Shown: positions 25,501 to 39,777 of the stretch, in pieces | How the letters are laid out: each line of letters opens with the position of its first letter | Position numbering within the stretch: position 1 is the first letter of the stretch | NCBI RefSeq assembly: GCF_051401765.1 | Contig: NW_027480570.1 | Coordinates: 682,001-746,000 of the forward strand | Direction of reading: 5' to 3' | From: Calliopsis andreniformis | Taxonomy: Eukaryota > Arthropoda > Insecta > Hymenoptera > Andrenidae | Length of the DNA: 64,000 nucleotides | The notes under the pieces: generated by a model | The model's input: only the letters and a program-made list of their open reading frames with translations | Told to the model about the DNA's origin: nothing | Database searches by the model: none | Made by a program: the position numbers and the translations under genes

Positions 25501-27036
25501 GAGGATTGAGGACTGAGGCTTGAGGATTGACGATTGAGCATAGAGGATTGAAGATTCAGGACTGGCGATTGAGGATTGCTGATTGAGGATTAAGGACTGA
25601 GGATTGGGGTTTGAGGATCTAGGATTGGAGATTGATTTTTGGGGATTGAAGATTGAGGATTGAGGATTGAGGATTGCTAATTGAGAATTGAGGATGAGGA
25701 CTGAGGGTTGAGGATTGAGGTTTGAGGAACGAGGATTGAGGATTGAGGATTGAGAATTAAGTATTGAGGATTGAGGATTGAAGATTGAGGATTGGGTATT
25801 GAGGATTGAAGAATGAGGATTGAGGATTGACTTTTGAGGATTGAAGATTGAGGATTGGGTGTTGAGGATTGAAGAATGAGGATTGAGGATTGACTGTTGA
25901 GGTTTGAGGATTGCAGATTGAGTATTGGGGATTGAAGATTGAGGATTGAGAATAGAGGATTGAAGATTGAGGACTGAGGATTGAGGATTGAGTATTGAGG
26001 ATTGAAGATTGAGTATTGAGGATTGAAGATTGAGGATTGAGGATTGAGTACTGAGGATTGAGGATTGAGGATTGAGGATCGAAGATTGAGAATTGAAGAT
26101 TGAGTATTGAGGACTGAAGATTGACGATTGAGGATTGAAGATTGAGGATTGAGGATTGAGGATTGAGGATTGAGCATTGAAGAGTGAGGATTGGGGATTG
26201 AGGATTGACGACTGAGGATTGAGTATTGAGGATTGAAGGTTGGGTATTGATGATTGAAGATTGAGGATTGAGGATAGATGGTTGAGGATTGAGGACGAGG
26301 ACTGACGGTTGAGGAATGAGGTTTGAGGATTGAAGGTTGTGGAATGAGGACGAGGACTGAGGGTTGAATATTGATGTTTGAGGCCTGAGGATTGAGGATT
26401 GAGGATTGAGAATTGATGATTGAGGACTGAGGGTTGAAGATTGAGGATTGGGTATTGAGGATTGAAGAATGACGATTGGGGATCGAGGATTGAGGATTGG
26501 GGATTGGGTATTGAGGATTGAAGAATTAGGATTGAGAATTGAGGATTGAGGATAGAGGATTGAGGGTTGAAGATTGAGGATTGGGTATTGAGAATTGAAG
26601 AATGAGGATTGAGGATTGAGGATTGAGGATTGAGGATTGAAGATTGAGTATTGAGGATTGAAGATTGTGGATTGAGGATTGAGGATTGAGGATTGAGGAT
26701 TGAGTACTGAGGATTGACGATTGAGGATTGAGGATCGAAGATTGAGAACTGAAGATTGAGTATTGAGGACTGAAGATTGACGATTGAGGATTGAAGATTG
26801 AGGATTGAGGACTGAGGATTGAGGATTGAGCATTGAAGAGTGAGGATTGGGGATTGAGGATTGACGACTGAGGATTGAGTATTGAGGATTGAAGGTTGAG
26901 TATTGATGATTGAAGATTGAGGATTGAGGATTGAGGGTTGAGGATTGGGTATTGAGGATTGAAGAATGAGGATTGAGGATTGAGGATTGAGGATAGAGGA
27001 TTGAGGATTGAAGATTGAGGATTGGGTATTGAGGAT
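22565..27036. repeat. 5080-bp higher-order unit, copy B (left part)
   Basis: Matches 17485-21956 at 5080-bp spacing up to about 27036, where GAGGATTGAA replaces the GAGGATCGAA of copy A (21951). The missing right part of the unit reappears at 30446-31053. Copy B is therefore interrupted by a further duplication rather than truncated. Base 24316 is T against G at 19236 in copy A. Confidence 0.87.
24497..24542. repeat. Palindromic core 9 (TATAAAA subtype)
   Basis: Intact core in copy B of the 5080-bp unit. Confidence 0.85.
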
Positions 27037-30000
27037 TGAAGAATGAGGATTGAGGATTGAGGATTGGGTATTGAGGATTGAAGAATGAGGATTGAGGATT
27101 GAAGATTGAGGATTGGGTATTGAGGATTGAAGAATGAGGATTGAGGATGAGGATTGAGGATTGAGGATTGAGGATTGAAGATTGAGGATTGGGTATTGAG
27201 GATTGAAGAATGAGGATTGAGGATTGAGGATTGAGGATTGAGGATTGAAGATTGAGTATTGAGGATTGAAGATTGAGGGTTGAGGAATGAGGACTGAGTA
27301 TTGAGGATTGAAGATTGAGTATTGAGGATTGAAGATTGAGGATTGAGTATTGAGGATTGAAGATTGAATATTGAGGACTGAGGATTGAGGGTTGTGGATT
27401 GAGAACGAGGACTGAGGGTTGAATATTGATGTTTGAGGTCTGAGGGTTAAGGATTGAGGATTGAGAATTGAGGATTGAGGATTGAGGATTGAAGATTGAG
27501 GAATGGGTATTGAGGACTGAAGAATGAGGATTGAGGATTGAGGATTGAGGATTGAGGATTGCAGATTGAGTATTGAGGATTGAAGATTGAGGATTCAGGA
27601 TTGAGAATTGAGGATTGAGGATTGAGGATTGAGGATTGAGGATTGAAGATTGGGTATTGAGGATTGAAAATTGAGGATTGAGGATTGAGGCTTGAGGATT
27701 GAGGATTGAGCATTGAAGATTGAGTATTGGGGATTGAGGATTGAAGATTGAGTATTGATGATTGAATATTGAGGATTGATAATTGAGAATTGATGATTGA
27801 GGATTGAGGATTGAGTATTGAGGATTGAAGGTTGAGGATTGAGGATTGAGGATTGAGGATTGATGATTGAGGGCCGAGGGTTGAGGATTGAGGTTTGAGT
27901 ATAAAATCCTGAGAATTCAGGATATTCTATTGAGCATTGAGAATATAGGATTGATGGTTGAGGACTGAGGACTGAGGATTGAGAATTCAGGATTCAGGAT
28001 CGAGGATTGAAGATTGAGGATTGGGTATTGAGGATTGAAGAATGAGGATTGAGGATTGAGGATTGAGGATTGAGGATTGAGGATTGAAGATTGAGGATTG
28101 GGTATTGAGGATTGAGGGTTTAGGATTGAGGGTTTAGGATTGAGGATTTAGGATTGAGTATTGAGCATTGAAGATTGAGGATTGGGTATTGAGGATTGAA
28201 GAATGAGGATTGAGGATTGAGGATTGAGGATAGAGGATTGAGGATTTAAGATTGAGGATTGAGGATTGAGCATTGAAGATTGAGGATTGGGGATTGAGGA
28301 TTGACGTTTGAGGATTGAGTATTGAGGACTGAAGATTGAGGAATGGGTATTGAGGATTGAAGAATGAGGATTGAGGATTGAGGATTGAGGATTGAGTATT
28401 GCAGATTGAGTATTGAGGATTGAAGATTGAGGGTTCAGGATTGAGGATCGAGGATTGAAGATTGAGTATTGAGGATTGAAGATTGAGGATTGAGTATTGA
28501 GTGTTGAGGATTGAGGATTGAGGTTTGAAGATAGAGGATTGAGGATTGAGGATTGAGGATTGAGGATTAAGGATTGAAGATTGAATATTGATGATTGAAT
28601 ATTGAGGACTGAGGATTGAGGTTTGTGGATTGAGGACGAGGACTGAGGGTTGAATATTGATGTTTGAGGTCTGAGGATTAAGGATTGAGGATTGAGATTT
28701 GAGGATTGAGGATTGAGGATTGAAGATTGAGGGTTGGGTATTGAGGATTGAAGAATGAGGATTGGGGATTGAGGATTGACGATTGAGTATTGAGTATTGA
28801 GGATTGAAGATTGAGTACTGATGATTGAAGATTGAGGATTGAGGATTGAGGGTTGAGGATTGAGGACGAGGACTGACGGTTGAGGATTGAGGTTTGAGGG
28901 TTGAGGATTGAGGATTGAGGACTGAGGCTTGAGGATTGACGATTGAGCATAGAGGATTGAAGATTCAGGACTGGCGATTGAGGATTGCTGATTGAGGATT
29001 AAGGACTGAGGATTGGGGTTTGAGGATCTAGGATTGGAGATTGATTTTTGGGGATTGAAGATTGAGGATTGAGGATTGAGGATTGCTAATTGAGAATTGA
29101 GGATGAGGACTGAGGGTTGAGGATTGAGGTTTGAGGAACGAGGATTGAGGATTGAGGATTGAGAATTAAGTATTGAGGATTGAGGATTGAAGATTGAGGA
29201 TTGGGTATTGAGGATTGAAGAATGAGGATTGAGGATTGACTTTTGAGGATTGAAGATTGAGGATTGGGTGTTGAGGATTGAAGAATGAGGATTGAGGATT
29301 GACTGTTGAGGTTTGAGGATTGCAGATTGAGTATTGGGGATTGAAGATTGAGGATTGAGAATAGAGGATTGAAGATTGAGGACTGAGGATTGAGGATTGA
29401 GTATTGAGGATTGAAGATTGAGTATTGAGGATTGAAGATTGAGGATTGAGGATTGAGTACTGAGGATTGAGGATTGAGGATTGAGGATCGAAGATTGAGA
29501 ATTGAAGATTGAGTATTGAGGACTGAAGATTGACGATTGAGGATTGAAGATTGAGGATTGAGGATTGAGGATTGAGGATTGAGCATTGAAGAGTGAGGAT
29601 TGGGGATTGAGGATTGACGACTGAGGATTGAGTATTGAGGATTGAAGGTTGGGTATTGATGATTGAAGATTGAGGATTGAGGATAGATGGTTGAGGATTG
29701 AGGACGAGGACTGACGGTTGAGGAATGAGGTTTGAGGATTGAAGGTTGTGGAATGAGGACGAGGACTGAGGGTTGAATATTGATGTTTGAGGCCTGAGGA
29801 TTGAGGATTGAGGATTGAGAATTGATGATTGAGGACTGAGGGTTGAAGATTGAGGATTGGGTATTGAGGATTGAAGAATGACGATTGGGGATCGAGGATT
29901 GAGGATTGGGGATTGGGTATTGAGGATTGAAGAATTAGGATTGAGAATTGAGGATTGAGGATAGAGGATTGAGGGTTGAAGATTGAGGATTGGGTATTGA

Positions 30001-30445
30001 GAATTGAAGAATGAGGATTGAGGATTGAGGATTGAGGATTGAGGATTGAAGATTGAGTATTGAGGATTGAAGATTGTGGATTGAGGATTGAGGATTGAGG
30101 ATTGAGGATTGAGTACTGAGGATTGACGATTGAGGATTGAGGATCGAAGATTGAGAACTGAAGATTGAGTATTGAGGACTGAAGATTGACGATTGAGGAT
30201 TGAAGATTGAGGATTGAGGACTGAGGATTGAGGATTGAGCATTGAAGAGTGAGGATTGGGGATTGAGGATTGACGACTGAGGATTGAGTATTGAGGATTG
30301 AAGGTTGAGTATTGATGATTGAAGATTGAGGATTGAGGATTGAGGGTTGAGGATTGGGTATTGAGGATTGAAGAATGAGGATTGAGGATTGAGGATTGAG
30401 GATAGAGGATTGAGGATTGAAGATTGAGGATTGGGTATTGAGGAT
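27037..30445. repeat. 3409-bp tandem duplication inside copy B
   Basis: Repeats about 23628-27036 at a spacing of 3409 bp, checked with the 267-bp block 24038/27447, the core 24497/27906 and GGATCTAGG 25615/29024. 3409 is 487 heptamers exactly. It shares the derived T at 27725 with 24316, not the G of copy A, so it was copied from B after B had separated from A. At about 30445 the sequence returns to the right part of the 5080-bp unit (21956 plus 8489). Confidence 0.87.
27906..27951. repeat. Palindromic core 10 (TATAAAA subtype)
   Basis: Intact core in the 3409-bp duplicate of part of copy B. Confidence 0.85.
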
Positions 30446-31053
30446 CGAAGAATGAGGATTGAGGGTTGAGGATAGAGGATTGAGGATTGAGTATTGAGTA
30501 TTGAAGGTTGAGGATTGTGGATTGAGGATTGAGGATTGAGGATTGAATACTGACGATTGAGTACTGATGCCTGAGGATTGAGGATTGAGGATTGAGTATT
30601 GAGAATTGAGGATTGATGGTTGAGTATTGAGGATTGAGGATTGAGTATTGAGTGTTGAAGATTGAGGATTGGGTATTGAGGATCGAAGAATGAGGATTGA
30701 GGGTTGAGGATAGAGGATTGAGGATTGAGTATTGAGTATTGAAGGTTGAGGATTGTGGATTGAGGATTGAGGATTGAGGATTGAATACTGACGATTGAGT
30801 ACTGATGCCTGAGGATTGAGGATTGAGGATAGAGGATTGAGGATTGAGGATTGAGGATTGAGGATTGAGGATGAGGGCTGAGGGTTGAGAATTGAGGTTT
30901 GAGGACTGAGGACTGAGGATTGAGAATTGAGGATTGAGGTTTGTGGAACGAGGATTGAGGATTGAGGATTGAGAATTGAGGATTGAGGACTGAGGATTGA
31001 AGATTGAGGATTGGGTATTGAGGATTGAAGAATGAGGATTGAGGAAGAGGATT
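30446..31053. repeat. 5080-bp higher-order unit, copy B (right part)
   Basis: Matches 21957-22564 at a spacing of 8489 bp, which equals 5080 plus 3409. It contains the second half of the 238-bp doublet and the GAGGAAGAGG phase-shifting variant. Homology can be followed to about 31100, where ATTGAAG replaces TTTGAAG. Confidence 0.83.
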
Positions 31054-34000
31054 GAGGATTGAGGATTGAGGATTGAAGATTGAGGATTGGGTATTGAGGA
31101 TTGAAGAATGAGGATTGAGGATTGAGTATTGAGGATTGAAGATTGAATATTGAGGACTGAGGATTGAGGGTTCTGGATTGAGAACGAGTACTGAGGGTTG
31201 AATATTGATGTTTGAGGTGTGAGGGTTAAGGATTGAGGATTGAGAATTGAGGATTGAGGATTGAGGATTGAAGATTGAGGAATGGGTATTGAGGACTGAA
31301 GAATGAGGATTGAGGATTGAGGATTGAGGATTGAGGATTGCAGATTGAGTATTGAGGATTGAAGCTTGAGGATTCAGGATTGAGTATTGAGGATTGAGGA
31401 TTGAGGATTGAGGATTGAGGATTGAAGATTGGGTATTGAGGATTGAAAATTGAGGATTGAGGATTGAGGATTGAGGATTGAGGATTGAGCATTGAAGATT
31501 GAGGATTGGGGATTGAGGATTGAAGATTGAGTATTGATGATTGAATATTGAGGATTGATAATTGAGAATTGATGATTGAGGATTGAGGATTGAGTATTGA
31601 GGATTGAAGGTTGAGGATTGAGGATTGAGGATTGAGGATTGATGATTGAGGATCGAGGATTGAGGATTGAGGATTGAAGATTGAGTATTGAGGATTGAAG
31701 ATTGAGGATTAAGGATTGCGGATTGGGGATTGAGGATCTAGGATTGGAGATTGATTATTGGGTTTGAAGATTGAGGATTGAGGATTGAGGATTGCTAATT
31801 GAGAATCGAGGATGAGGACTGAGGGTTGAGGATTGAGGTTTGAGGAGCGAGGATTGAGGATCGAGGATTGAGGACTGAGGATTGACGATTGAGTATTGAA
31901 GATAGAGGATTTATGACAGAGGATTGAGGATTGAGGATTGAGGATTGAGGATTGAGGATTGAGGATTGAGGATTGAAGATTGAGTATTGAGGATTGAATA
32001 TTGAGGATTGAGGTTTGAGGATTGAGAATGAGGGCCGAGGGTTGAGGATTGAGGTTTGAGTATAAAATCCTGGGAATTCAGGATATTCTATTGAGCATTG
32101 AGAATATAGGATTGATGGTTGAGGACTGAGGACTGAGGATTGAGAATTCTGGATTCAGGATAGAGGATTGAAGATTGAGGATTGGGTATTGAGGATTGAA
32201 GAATGAGGATTGAGGATTGAGGATTGAGGATTGAGGATTGAGGATTGAAGATTGAGGATTGGGTATTGAGGATTGAAGAATGAGGATTGAGGGTTTAGGA
32301 TTGAGGATTTAGGATTGAGTATTGAGCATTGAAGATTGAGGATTGGGTATTGAGGATTGAAGAATGAGGATTGAGGATTGAGGATTGAGGATAGAGGATT
32401 GAGGATTTAAGATTGAGGATTGGGTATTGAGGATTGAAGAATGAGGATTGAGGGTTGAGGATAGAGGATTGAGGATTGAGTATTGAGTATTGAAGGTTGA
32501 GGATTGTGGATTGAGGATTGAGGATTGAGGATTGAATATTGAAGATTGAGTATTGATGCCTGAGGATTGAGGATTGAGGATTGAGTATTGAGAATTGAGG
32601 ATTGATGGTTGAGTATTGAGGATTGAGGATTGAGTATTGAGTGTTGAAAATTGAGGATTGATGATTCAAGATTGAGGATTGGGGATTGAGGATTGAGGAA
32701 TGAGTAGTGAAGATTGAGGATTGATGATTGAGGATTGAGGATTGCGGATTGGGTATTGAGGATTGAGCATTGAGGTTTGAGGACTGAGGGCTGAGGATTG
32801 AGGATTGAGGATTGAGGATTGAGGATGAGGGCTGAGGGTTGAGGATTGAGGTTTGAGGACTGAGGACTGAGGATTGAGGGTTGAGAATTGAGGATTGAGG
32901 ATTGAGGATTGAAGATTGAGGATTGGGTATTGAGGATTGAAGAATGAGGATTGAGGATTGAGGATTGAGGATTGAGGATTAAGGATTGAAGATTGAGGAT
33001 TGGGTATTGAGGATTGAAGAATGAGGATTGAGGATTGAGGATTGAGGATTGAGTACTGAAGATTGAGTATTGAGGATTGAAGATTGAGGATTGAGGATTG
33101 AGGATTGAGGATAGAGGATTGAAGATTGAGTATTGAGGATTGAAGTTTGAGGATTGAGTATTGACGATTGAGGATTGAGGTTTGAAGATTGAGGATTGAG
33201 GATTGAGGGCTGAGGATTGAGGATTGAGGATTGAAGATTGCATATTGATGATTGAATATTGAGGACTGAGTATTGAAGGTTGTGGATTGAGGACGAGGAC
33301 TGAGGGTTGAATATTGATGTTTGAGGTCTGAGGATTAAGGATTGAGGATTGAGAATTGAGGATTGAGGATTGAGGATTGAAGATTGAGGATTGGGTATCG
33401 AGGTTTGAAGAATGAGGATTGAGGATTGAGGTTTGAGGATTGAGGATTGCAGATTGAGTATTGAGGATTGAAGATTGAGGATTGAGGATTGAGGATTGAG
33501 GATTGAAGATTGAGGATTGAGGATTGAGGATTGAGGATTGAGGATTGAGGATTGAAGATTGAGTATTGAAGATTAAGGATTGAGGATTGAGGATTGAGGA
33601 TTGAGGATTCAGTGTTGGACAATGAGGATTGATGGTTGAAGACTGAGGGTTGGGGATTGAGGATTGAGGACTGAGGATTGAAGGTTGAGGATTGGGTATT
33701 GAGGATTGAAGAATGAGGATTGAGGATTGAGGATTGAGGATTGAGGATTGAGGATTGAAGATTGAGGATTGGGTATTGAGGATTGAAGAATGAGGATTGA
33801 GGATTGAGGATTGAGGATTGAGGATTGAGGATTGAGGATTGAAGATTGAGGATTGAGTATTGAGGATTGAAGAATGAGGATTGAGGATTGAGGATTGAGG
33901 ATAGAGGATTGAAGATTGAGTATTGAGGATTGAAGATTGAGGGTTGAGGATTGAGTACTGAGGATTGAGTATTGAGGACTGAGGATTGAAGATTGAGAAT

Positions 34001-34592
34001 TGAAGATTGAGTATTGAGGACTGAATATTGACGATTGAGGATTGAAGATTGAGGATTGAGGTTTGAGGATTGAGGATTGAGGATTCAGTGTTGGACAATG
34101 AGGATTGATGGTTGAAGATTGAGTATTGGGGATTGAGGATTGAGGAATGTGTATTGAAGATTGAGGATTGATGATTGAGGATTGAGGATTGAGGATTGAA
34201 GATTGAGGATTGGGTATTGAGGATTGAAGAATGAGGATTGAGGATTGAAGATTGAGGATTGGGTATTGAGGATTGAAGAATGAGGATTGAGGATGAGGAT
34301 TGAGGATTGAGGATTGAGGATTGAAGATTGAGGATTGGGTATTGAGGATTGAAGAATGAGGATTGAGGATTGAGGATTGAGGATTGAGGATTGAAGATTG
34401 AGTATTGAGGATTGAAGATTGAGGGTTGAGGAATGAGGACTGAGTATTGAGGATTGAAGATTGAGTATTGAGGATTGAAGATTGAGGATTGAGTATTGAG
34501 GATTGAAGATTGAATATTGAGGACTGAGGATTGAGGGTTGTGGATTGAGAACGAGGACTGAGGCTTGAATATTGATGTTTGAGGTCCGAGGG
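31054..34592. repeat. Mosaic satellite block 3
   Basis: Begins with a copy of the 6.0-7.0 kb type module (GGTTCTGGATTGAG variant at about 31171, 267-bp block at 31226, GGATCTAGG at 31734, core at 32067). Next comes a stretch like 53.75-54.0 kb with GATGCCTGAGG. Then follow 32.8-33.6 kb, which resembles 9.5-10.3 kb, and 33.65-34.59 kb, which resembles 13.5-14.4 kb. Markers lie at 33610 and 34086. No gene is present. Confidence 0.75.
32067..32112. repeat. Palindromic core 11 (TATAAAA subtype, one change)
   Basis: Reads ATCCTGGGAATTC. The A at the tip of stem 1 is G, which would leave a G-T pair. The second GAATTC downstream is followed by TGG instead of AGG. Confidence 0.83.
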
Positions 34593-37500
34593 TTAAGGAT
34601 TGAGGATTGAGAATTGAGGATTGAGGATTGAGGATTGAAGATTGAGGAATGGGTATTGAGGACTGAAGAATGAGGATTGAGGATTGAGGATTGAGGATTG
34701 AGGATTGCAGATTGAGTATTGAGGATTGAAGATTGAGGATTCAGGATTGAGAATTGAGGATTGAGGATTGAGGATTGAGGATTGAGGATTGAAGATTGGG
34801 TATTGAGGATTGAAAATTGAGGATTGAGGATTGAGGCTTGAGGATTGAGGATTGAGCATTGAAGATTGAGGATTGGGGATTGAGGATTGAAGATTGAGTA
34901 TTGATGATTGAATATTGAGGATTGATAATTGAGAATTGATGATTGAGGATTGAGGATTGAGTATTGAGGATTGAAGGTTGAGGATTGAGGATTGAGGATT
35001 GAGGATTGATGATTGAGGATCGAGGATTGAGGATTGAGGATTGAAGATTGAGTATTGAGGATTGAAGATTGAGGATTAAGGATTGAGGATTGGGGATTGA
35101 GGATCTAGGATTGGAGATTGATTATTGGGTTTGAAGATTGAGGATTGAGGATTGAGGATTGCTAATTGAGAATCGAGGATGAGGACTGAGGGTTGAGGAT
35201 TGAGGTTTGAGGAGCGAGGATTGAGGATTGAGGATTGAGGACTGAGGATTGACGATTGAGTATTGAAGATAGAGGACTTATGACGGAGGATTGAGGATTG
35301 AGGATTGAGGATTGAGGATTGAGGATTGAGGATTGAGGATTGAAGATTGAGTATTGAGTATTGAATATTGAGGATTGAGGTTTGAGGATTGAGAATGAGG
35401 GCCGAGGGTTGAGGATTGAGGTTTGAGTATAAAATCCTGAGAATTCAGGATATTCTATTGAGCATTGAGAATATAGGATTGATGGTTGAGGACTGAGGAC
35501 TGAGGATTGAGAATTCAGGATTCAGGATCGAGGATTGAAGATTGAGGATTGGGTATTGAGGATTGAAGAATGAGGATTGAGGATTGAGGATTGAGGATTG
35601 AGGATTGAGGATTGAAGATTGAGGATTGGGTATTGAGGATTGAAGAATGAGGATTGAGGGTTTAGGATTGAGGATTTAGGATTGAGTATTGAGCATTGAA
35701 GATTGAGGATTGGGTATTGAGGATTGAAGAATGAGGATTGAGGATTGAGGATTGAGGATAGAGGATTGAGGATTTAAGATTGAGGATTGGGTATTGAGGA
35801 TTGAAGAATGAGGATTGAGGGTTGAGGATAGAGGATTGAGGATTGAGTATTGAGTATTGAAGGTTGAGGATTGTGGATTGAGGATTGAGGATTGAGGATT
35901 GAATATTGAAGATTGAGTATTGATGCCTGAGGATTGAGGATTGAGGATTGAGTATTGAGAATTGAGGATTGATGGTTGAGTATTGAGGATTGAGGATTGA
36001 GTATTGAGTGTTGAAGATTGAGGATTGATGATTGAAGATTGAGGATTGGGTATTGAGGATTGAAGAATGAGGATTGAGGATTGAGGATTGAGGATTGAGG
36101 ATTAAGGATTGAAGATTGAGGATTGGGTATTGAGGATTGAAGAATGAGGATTGAGGATTGAGGATTGAGGATTGAGGACTGAAGATTGAGTATTGAGGAT
36201 TGAAGATTGAGGATTGAGGATTGAGGATTGAGGATAGAGGATTGCAGATTGAGTATTGAGGATTGAAGATTGAGGATTGAGGATTGAGGATTGAGGATTG
36301 AAGATTGAGGATTGAGGATTGAGGATTGAGGATTGAGGATTGAAGATTGAGTATTGAAGATTGAGGATTGAGGATTGAGGATTGAGGATTCAGGATTCAG
36401 TGTTGGACAATGAGGATTGATGGTTGAAGATTGAGGGTTGGGGATTGAGGATTGAGGAATGAGTATTGAAGATTGAGGATTGATGATTGAGGATTGAGCA
36501 TTGATGATTGAAGATTGAGGATTGGGTATTGAGGATTGAAGAATTAGGATTTAGAATTGAGGATTGGGGATAGAGGATTGAGGGTTGAAGATTGAGGATT
36601 GGGTATTGAGGATTGAAGAATGAGGATTGAGGATTGAAGATTGAGGATTGGGTATTGAGGATTGAAGAATGAGGATTGAGGATTGAGGCTTGAGGATTGA
36701 GGACTGAGGATTGAAGATTGAGGATTGGGTATTGAGGATTGAAGAATGAGGATTGAGGATTGAGGATTGAGGGTGGAGGATTGAAGATTGAGTATTGAGG
36801 ATTGAAGATTGAGGATTGAGGATTGCGGATTGAGTATTGAGGATTGAAGATTGAGTATTGAGGATTGAAGATTGAGGATTGAGTATTGAGGATTGAAGAT
36901 TGAATATTGAGGACTGAGGATTGAGGGTTGTGGATTGAGGACGAGGACTGAGGGTTGAATATTGATGTTTGATGTCAGAGGATTAAGGATTGAGGATTGA
37001 GAATTGAGGATTGAAGATTGAGGATTGAAGATTGAGGAATGGGTATTGAGGATTGAAGAATGAGGATTGAGGATTGAGGATTGAGGATTGAGGATTGCAG
37101 ATTGAGTATTGAGGATTGAAGATTGAGGATTCAGGATTGAGGATTGAGGATTGAGGATTGAGGATTGAGGATTGTGGATTGAAGATTGGGTATTGAGGAT
37201 TGAAGATTGAGGATTGAGGATTGAGGATTGAGGATTGAGGATTGAGCATTGAAGATTGAGGATTGGGGATTGAGGATTGACGATTGAGGATTGAGTATTG
37301 AGGACTGAAGATTGAGGAATGGGTATTGAGGATAGAAGAATGAGGATTGAGGATTGAGGATTGAGGATTGAGTATTGCAGATTGAGTATTGAGGATTGAA
37401 GATTGAGGATTCAGGATTGAGGATTGAGGATTGAAGATTGAATATTGATGATTGAATATTGAGGACTGAGGATTGAGGTTTGTGGATTGAGGACGAGGAC

Positions 37501-38986
37501 TGAGGGTTGAATATTGATGTTTGAGGTCTGAGGATTAAGGATTGAGGATTGAGAATTGAGGACTGAGGATTGAGGATTGAAGATTGAGGATTGGGTATTG
37601 AGGATTGAAGGATGAGGATTGAGGATTGACTTTTGAGGATTGAAGATTGAGGATTGGGTGTTGAGGATTGAAGAATGAGGATTGCGGATTGACTTTTGAG
37701 GTTTGAGGATTGCAGATTGAGTATTGAAGATTGAAGATTGAGGATTGAGAATAGAGGATTGAAGATTGAGGACTGAGGATTGAGGATTGAGTATTGAGGA
37801 TTGAAGATTGAGTATTGAGGATTGAAGATTGAGGATTGAGGATTGAGTACTGAGAATTGAGGATTGAGGATTGAGGATCGAAGATTGAGAATTGAAGATT
37901 GAGTATTGAGGACTGAAGATTGACGATTGAGGATTGAAGATTGAGGATTGAGGATTGAGGATTGAGGATTGAGGATTGAGGATTGGGTATTGAGGATTGA
38001 GCATTGAGGTTTGAAGATTGAATATTGATGATTGAATATTGAGGACTGAGGATTGAGGGTTGTGGATTGAGGACGAGGACTGAGGGTTGAATATTGATGT
38101 TTGAGGTCTGAGGATTAAGGATTGAGGATTGAGGATTGAAGATTGAGGATTGAGGATTGAGGATTGAGGATTGAGGATTGAGGATTGAAGATTGAGGATT
38201 GGGTATTGAGGATTGAAGAATGAGGATTGGGGATTGAGGATTGACGATTGAGTATTGAGTATTGAGGATTGAAGATTGAGTACTGATGATTGAAGATTGA
38301 GGATTGAGGATTGAGGGTTGAGGATTGAGGACGAGGACTGACGGTTGAGGATTGAGGTTTGAGGGTTGAGGATTGAGGATCGAGGACTGAGGCTTGAGGA
38401 TTGACGATTGAGCATAGAGGATTGAAGATTCAGGACTGGCGATTGAGGATTGCTGATTGAGGATTAAGGACTGAGGATTGGGGTTTGAGGATCTAGGATT
38501 GGAGATTGATTTTTGGGGATTGAAGATTGAGGATTGAGGATTGAGGATTGCTAATTGAGAATTGAGGATGAGGACTGAGGGTTGAGGATTGAGGTTTGAG
38601 GAACGAGGATTGAGGATTGAGGATTGAGAATTAAGTATTGAGGATTGAGGATTGAAGATTGAGGATTGGGTATTGAGGATTGAAGAATGAGGATTGAGGA
38701 TTGACTTTTGAGGATTGAAGATTGAGGATTGGGTGTTGAGGATTGAAGAATGAGGATTGCGGATTGACTTTTGAGGTTTGAGGATTGCAGATTGAGTATT
38801 GAAGATTGAAGATTGAGGATTGAGAATAGAGGATTGAAGATTGAGGACTGAGGATTGAGGATTGAAGATTGAGGATTGGGTATTGAGGATTGAAGAATTA
38901 GGATTGAGAATTGAGGATTGGGGATAGAGGATTGAGGGTTGAAAATTGAGGATTGGGTATTGAGGATTGAAGAATGAGGATTGAGG
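34593..38986. repeat. Mosaic satellite block 4
   Basis: Contains 267-bp blocks at 34593 and 36983, GGATCTAGG at 35101 and 38489, a core at 35434 and a marker at 36398. The 37.4-38.2 kb stretch matches 49.9-50.6 kb at a spacing of 12420 bp. The 38.2-38.5 kb stretch matches 51.1-51.4 kb. The end is set by the left boundary of the 5114-bp duplication. No gene is present. Confidence 0.75.
35434..35479. repeat. Palindromic core 12 (TATAAAA subtype)
   Basis: Intact core, and the last of the TATAAAA subtype along the window. Confidence 0.85.
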
Positions 38987-39731
38987 ATTGAAGATTGAGG
39001 ATTGGGTATTGAGGATTGAAGAATGAGGATTGAGGATTGAGGATTGAGGATTGAGGATTGAGGATTGAAGATTGAGGATTGGGTATTGAGGATTGAAGAA
39101 TGAGGATTGAGGATTGAGGATTGAGGATTGAGGATTGAAGATTGAGTATTGAGGATTGAAGATTGAGGATTGAGGATTGAGGATTGAGTATTGAGGATTG
39201 AAGATTGAGTATTGAGGATTGAAGATTGATGATTGAGTATTGAGGATTGAAGATTGAATATTGAGGACTAAGGATTGAGGGTTGTGGATTGAGGACGAGG
39301 ACTGAGGGTTGAATATTGATGTTTGAGGTCTGAGGATTAAGGATTGAGGACTGAGAATTGCGGATTGAGGATTGAGGATTGAAGACTGAGGAATGGGTAT
39401 TGAGGATTGAAGAATGAGTATTGAGGATTGAGGATTGAGGATTGAGGATTGCAGATTGAGTACTGAGGATTGAAGATTGAGGATTCAGAATTGAGGATTG
39501 AGGATTGAGGATTGAGGATTGAGGATTGAGGATTGAAGATTGGGTATTGAGGATTGAAGATTGAGGACTGAGGCTTGAGGATTGACGATTGAGCATAGAG
39601 GATTGAATATTGAGGACTGGCGATTGAGGATTGAAGATTGAGGATTGAGGATTGAGGATTGAATATTGAGGATTGAGGTTTGAGGATTGAGAATGAGGGC
39701 TGAGGGATGAGGATTGAGGTTTGAGTATAGA

Positions 39732-39777
39732 ATCCTGAGAATTCAGGATATTCTATTGAGCATTGAGAATATAGGAT
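39732..39777. repeat. Palindromic core 13 (TATAGAA subtype)
   Basis: Intact core in copy A of the 5114-bp unit, preceded by GAGTATAGA. Confidence 0.85.
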
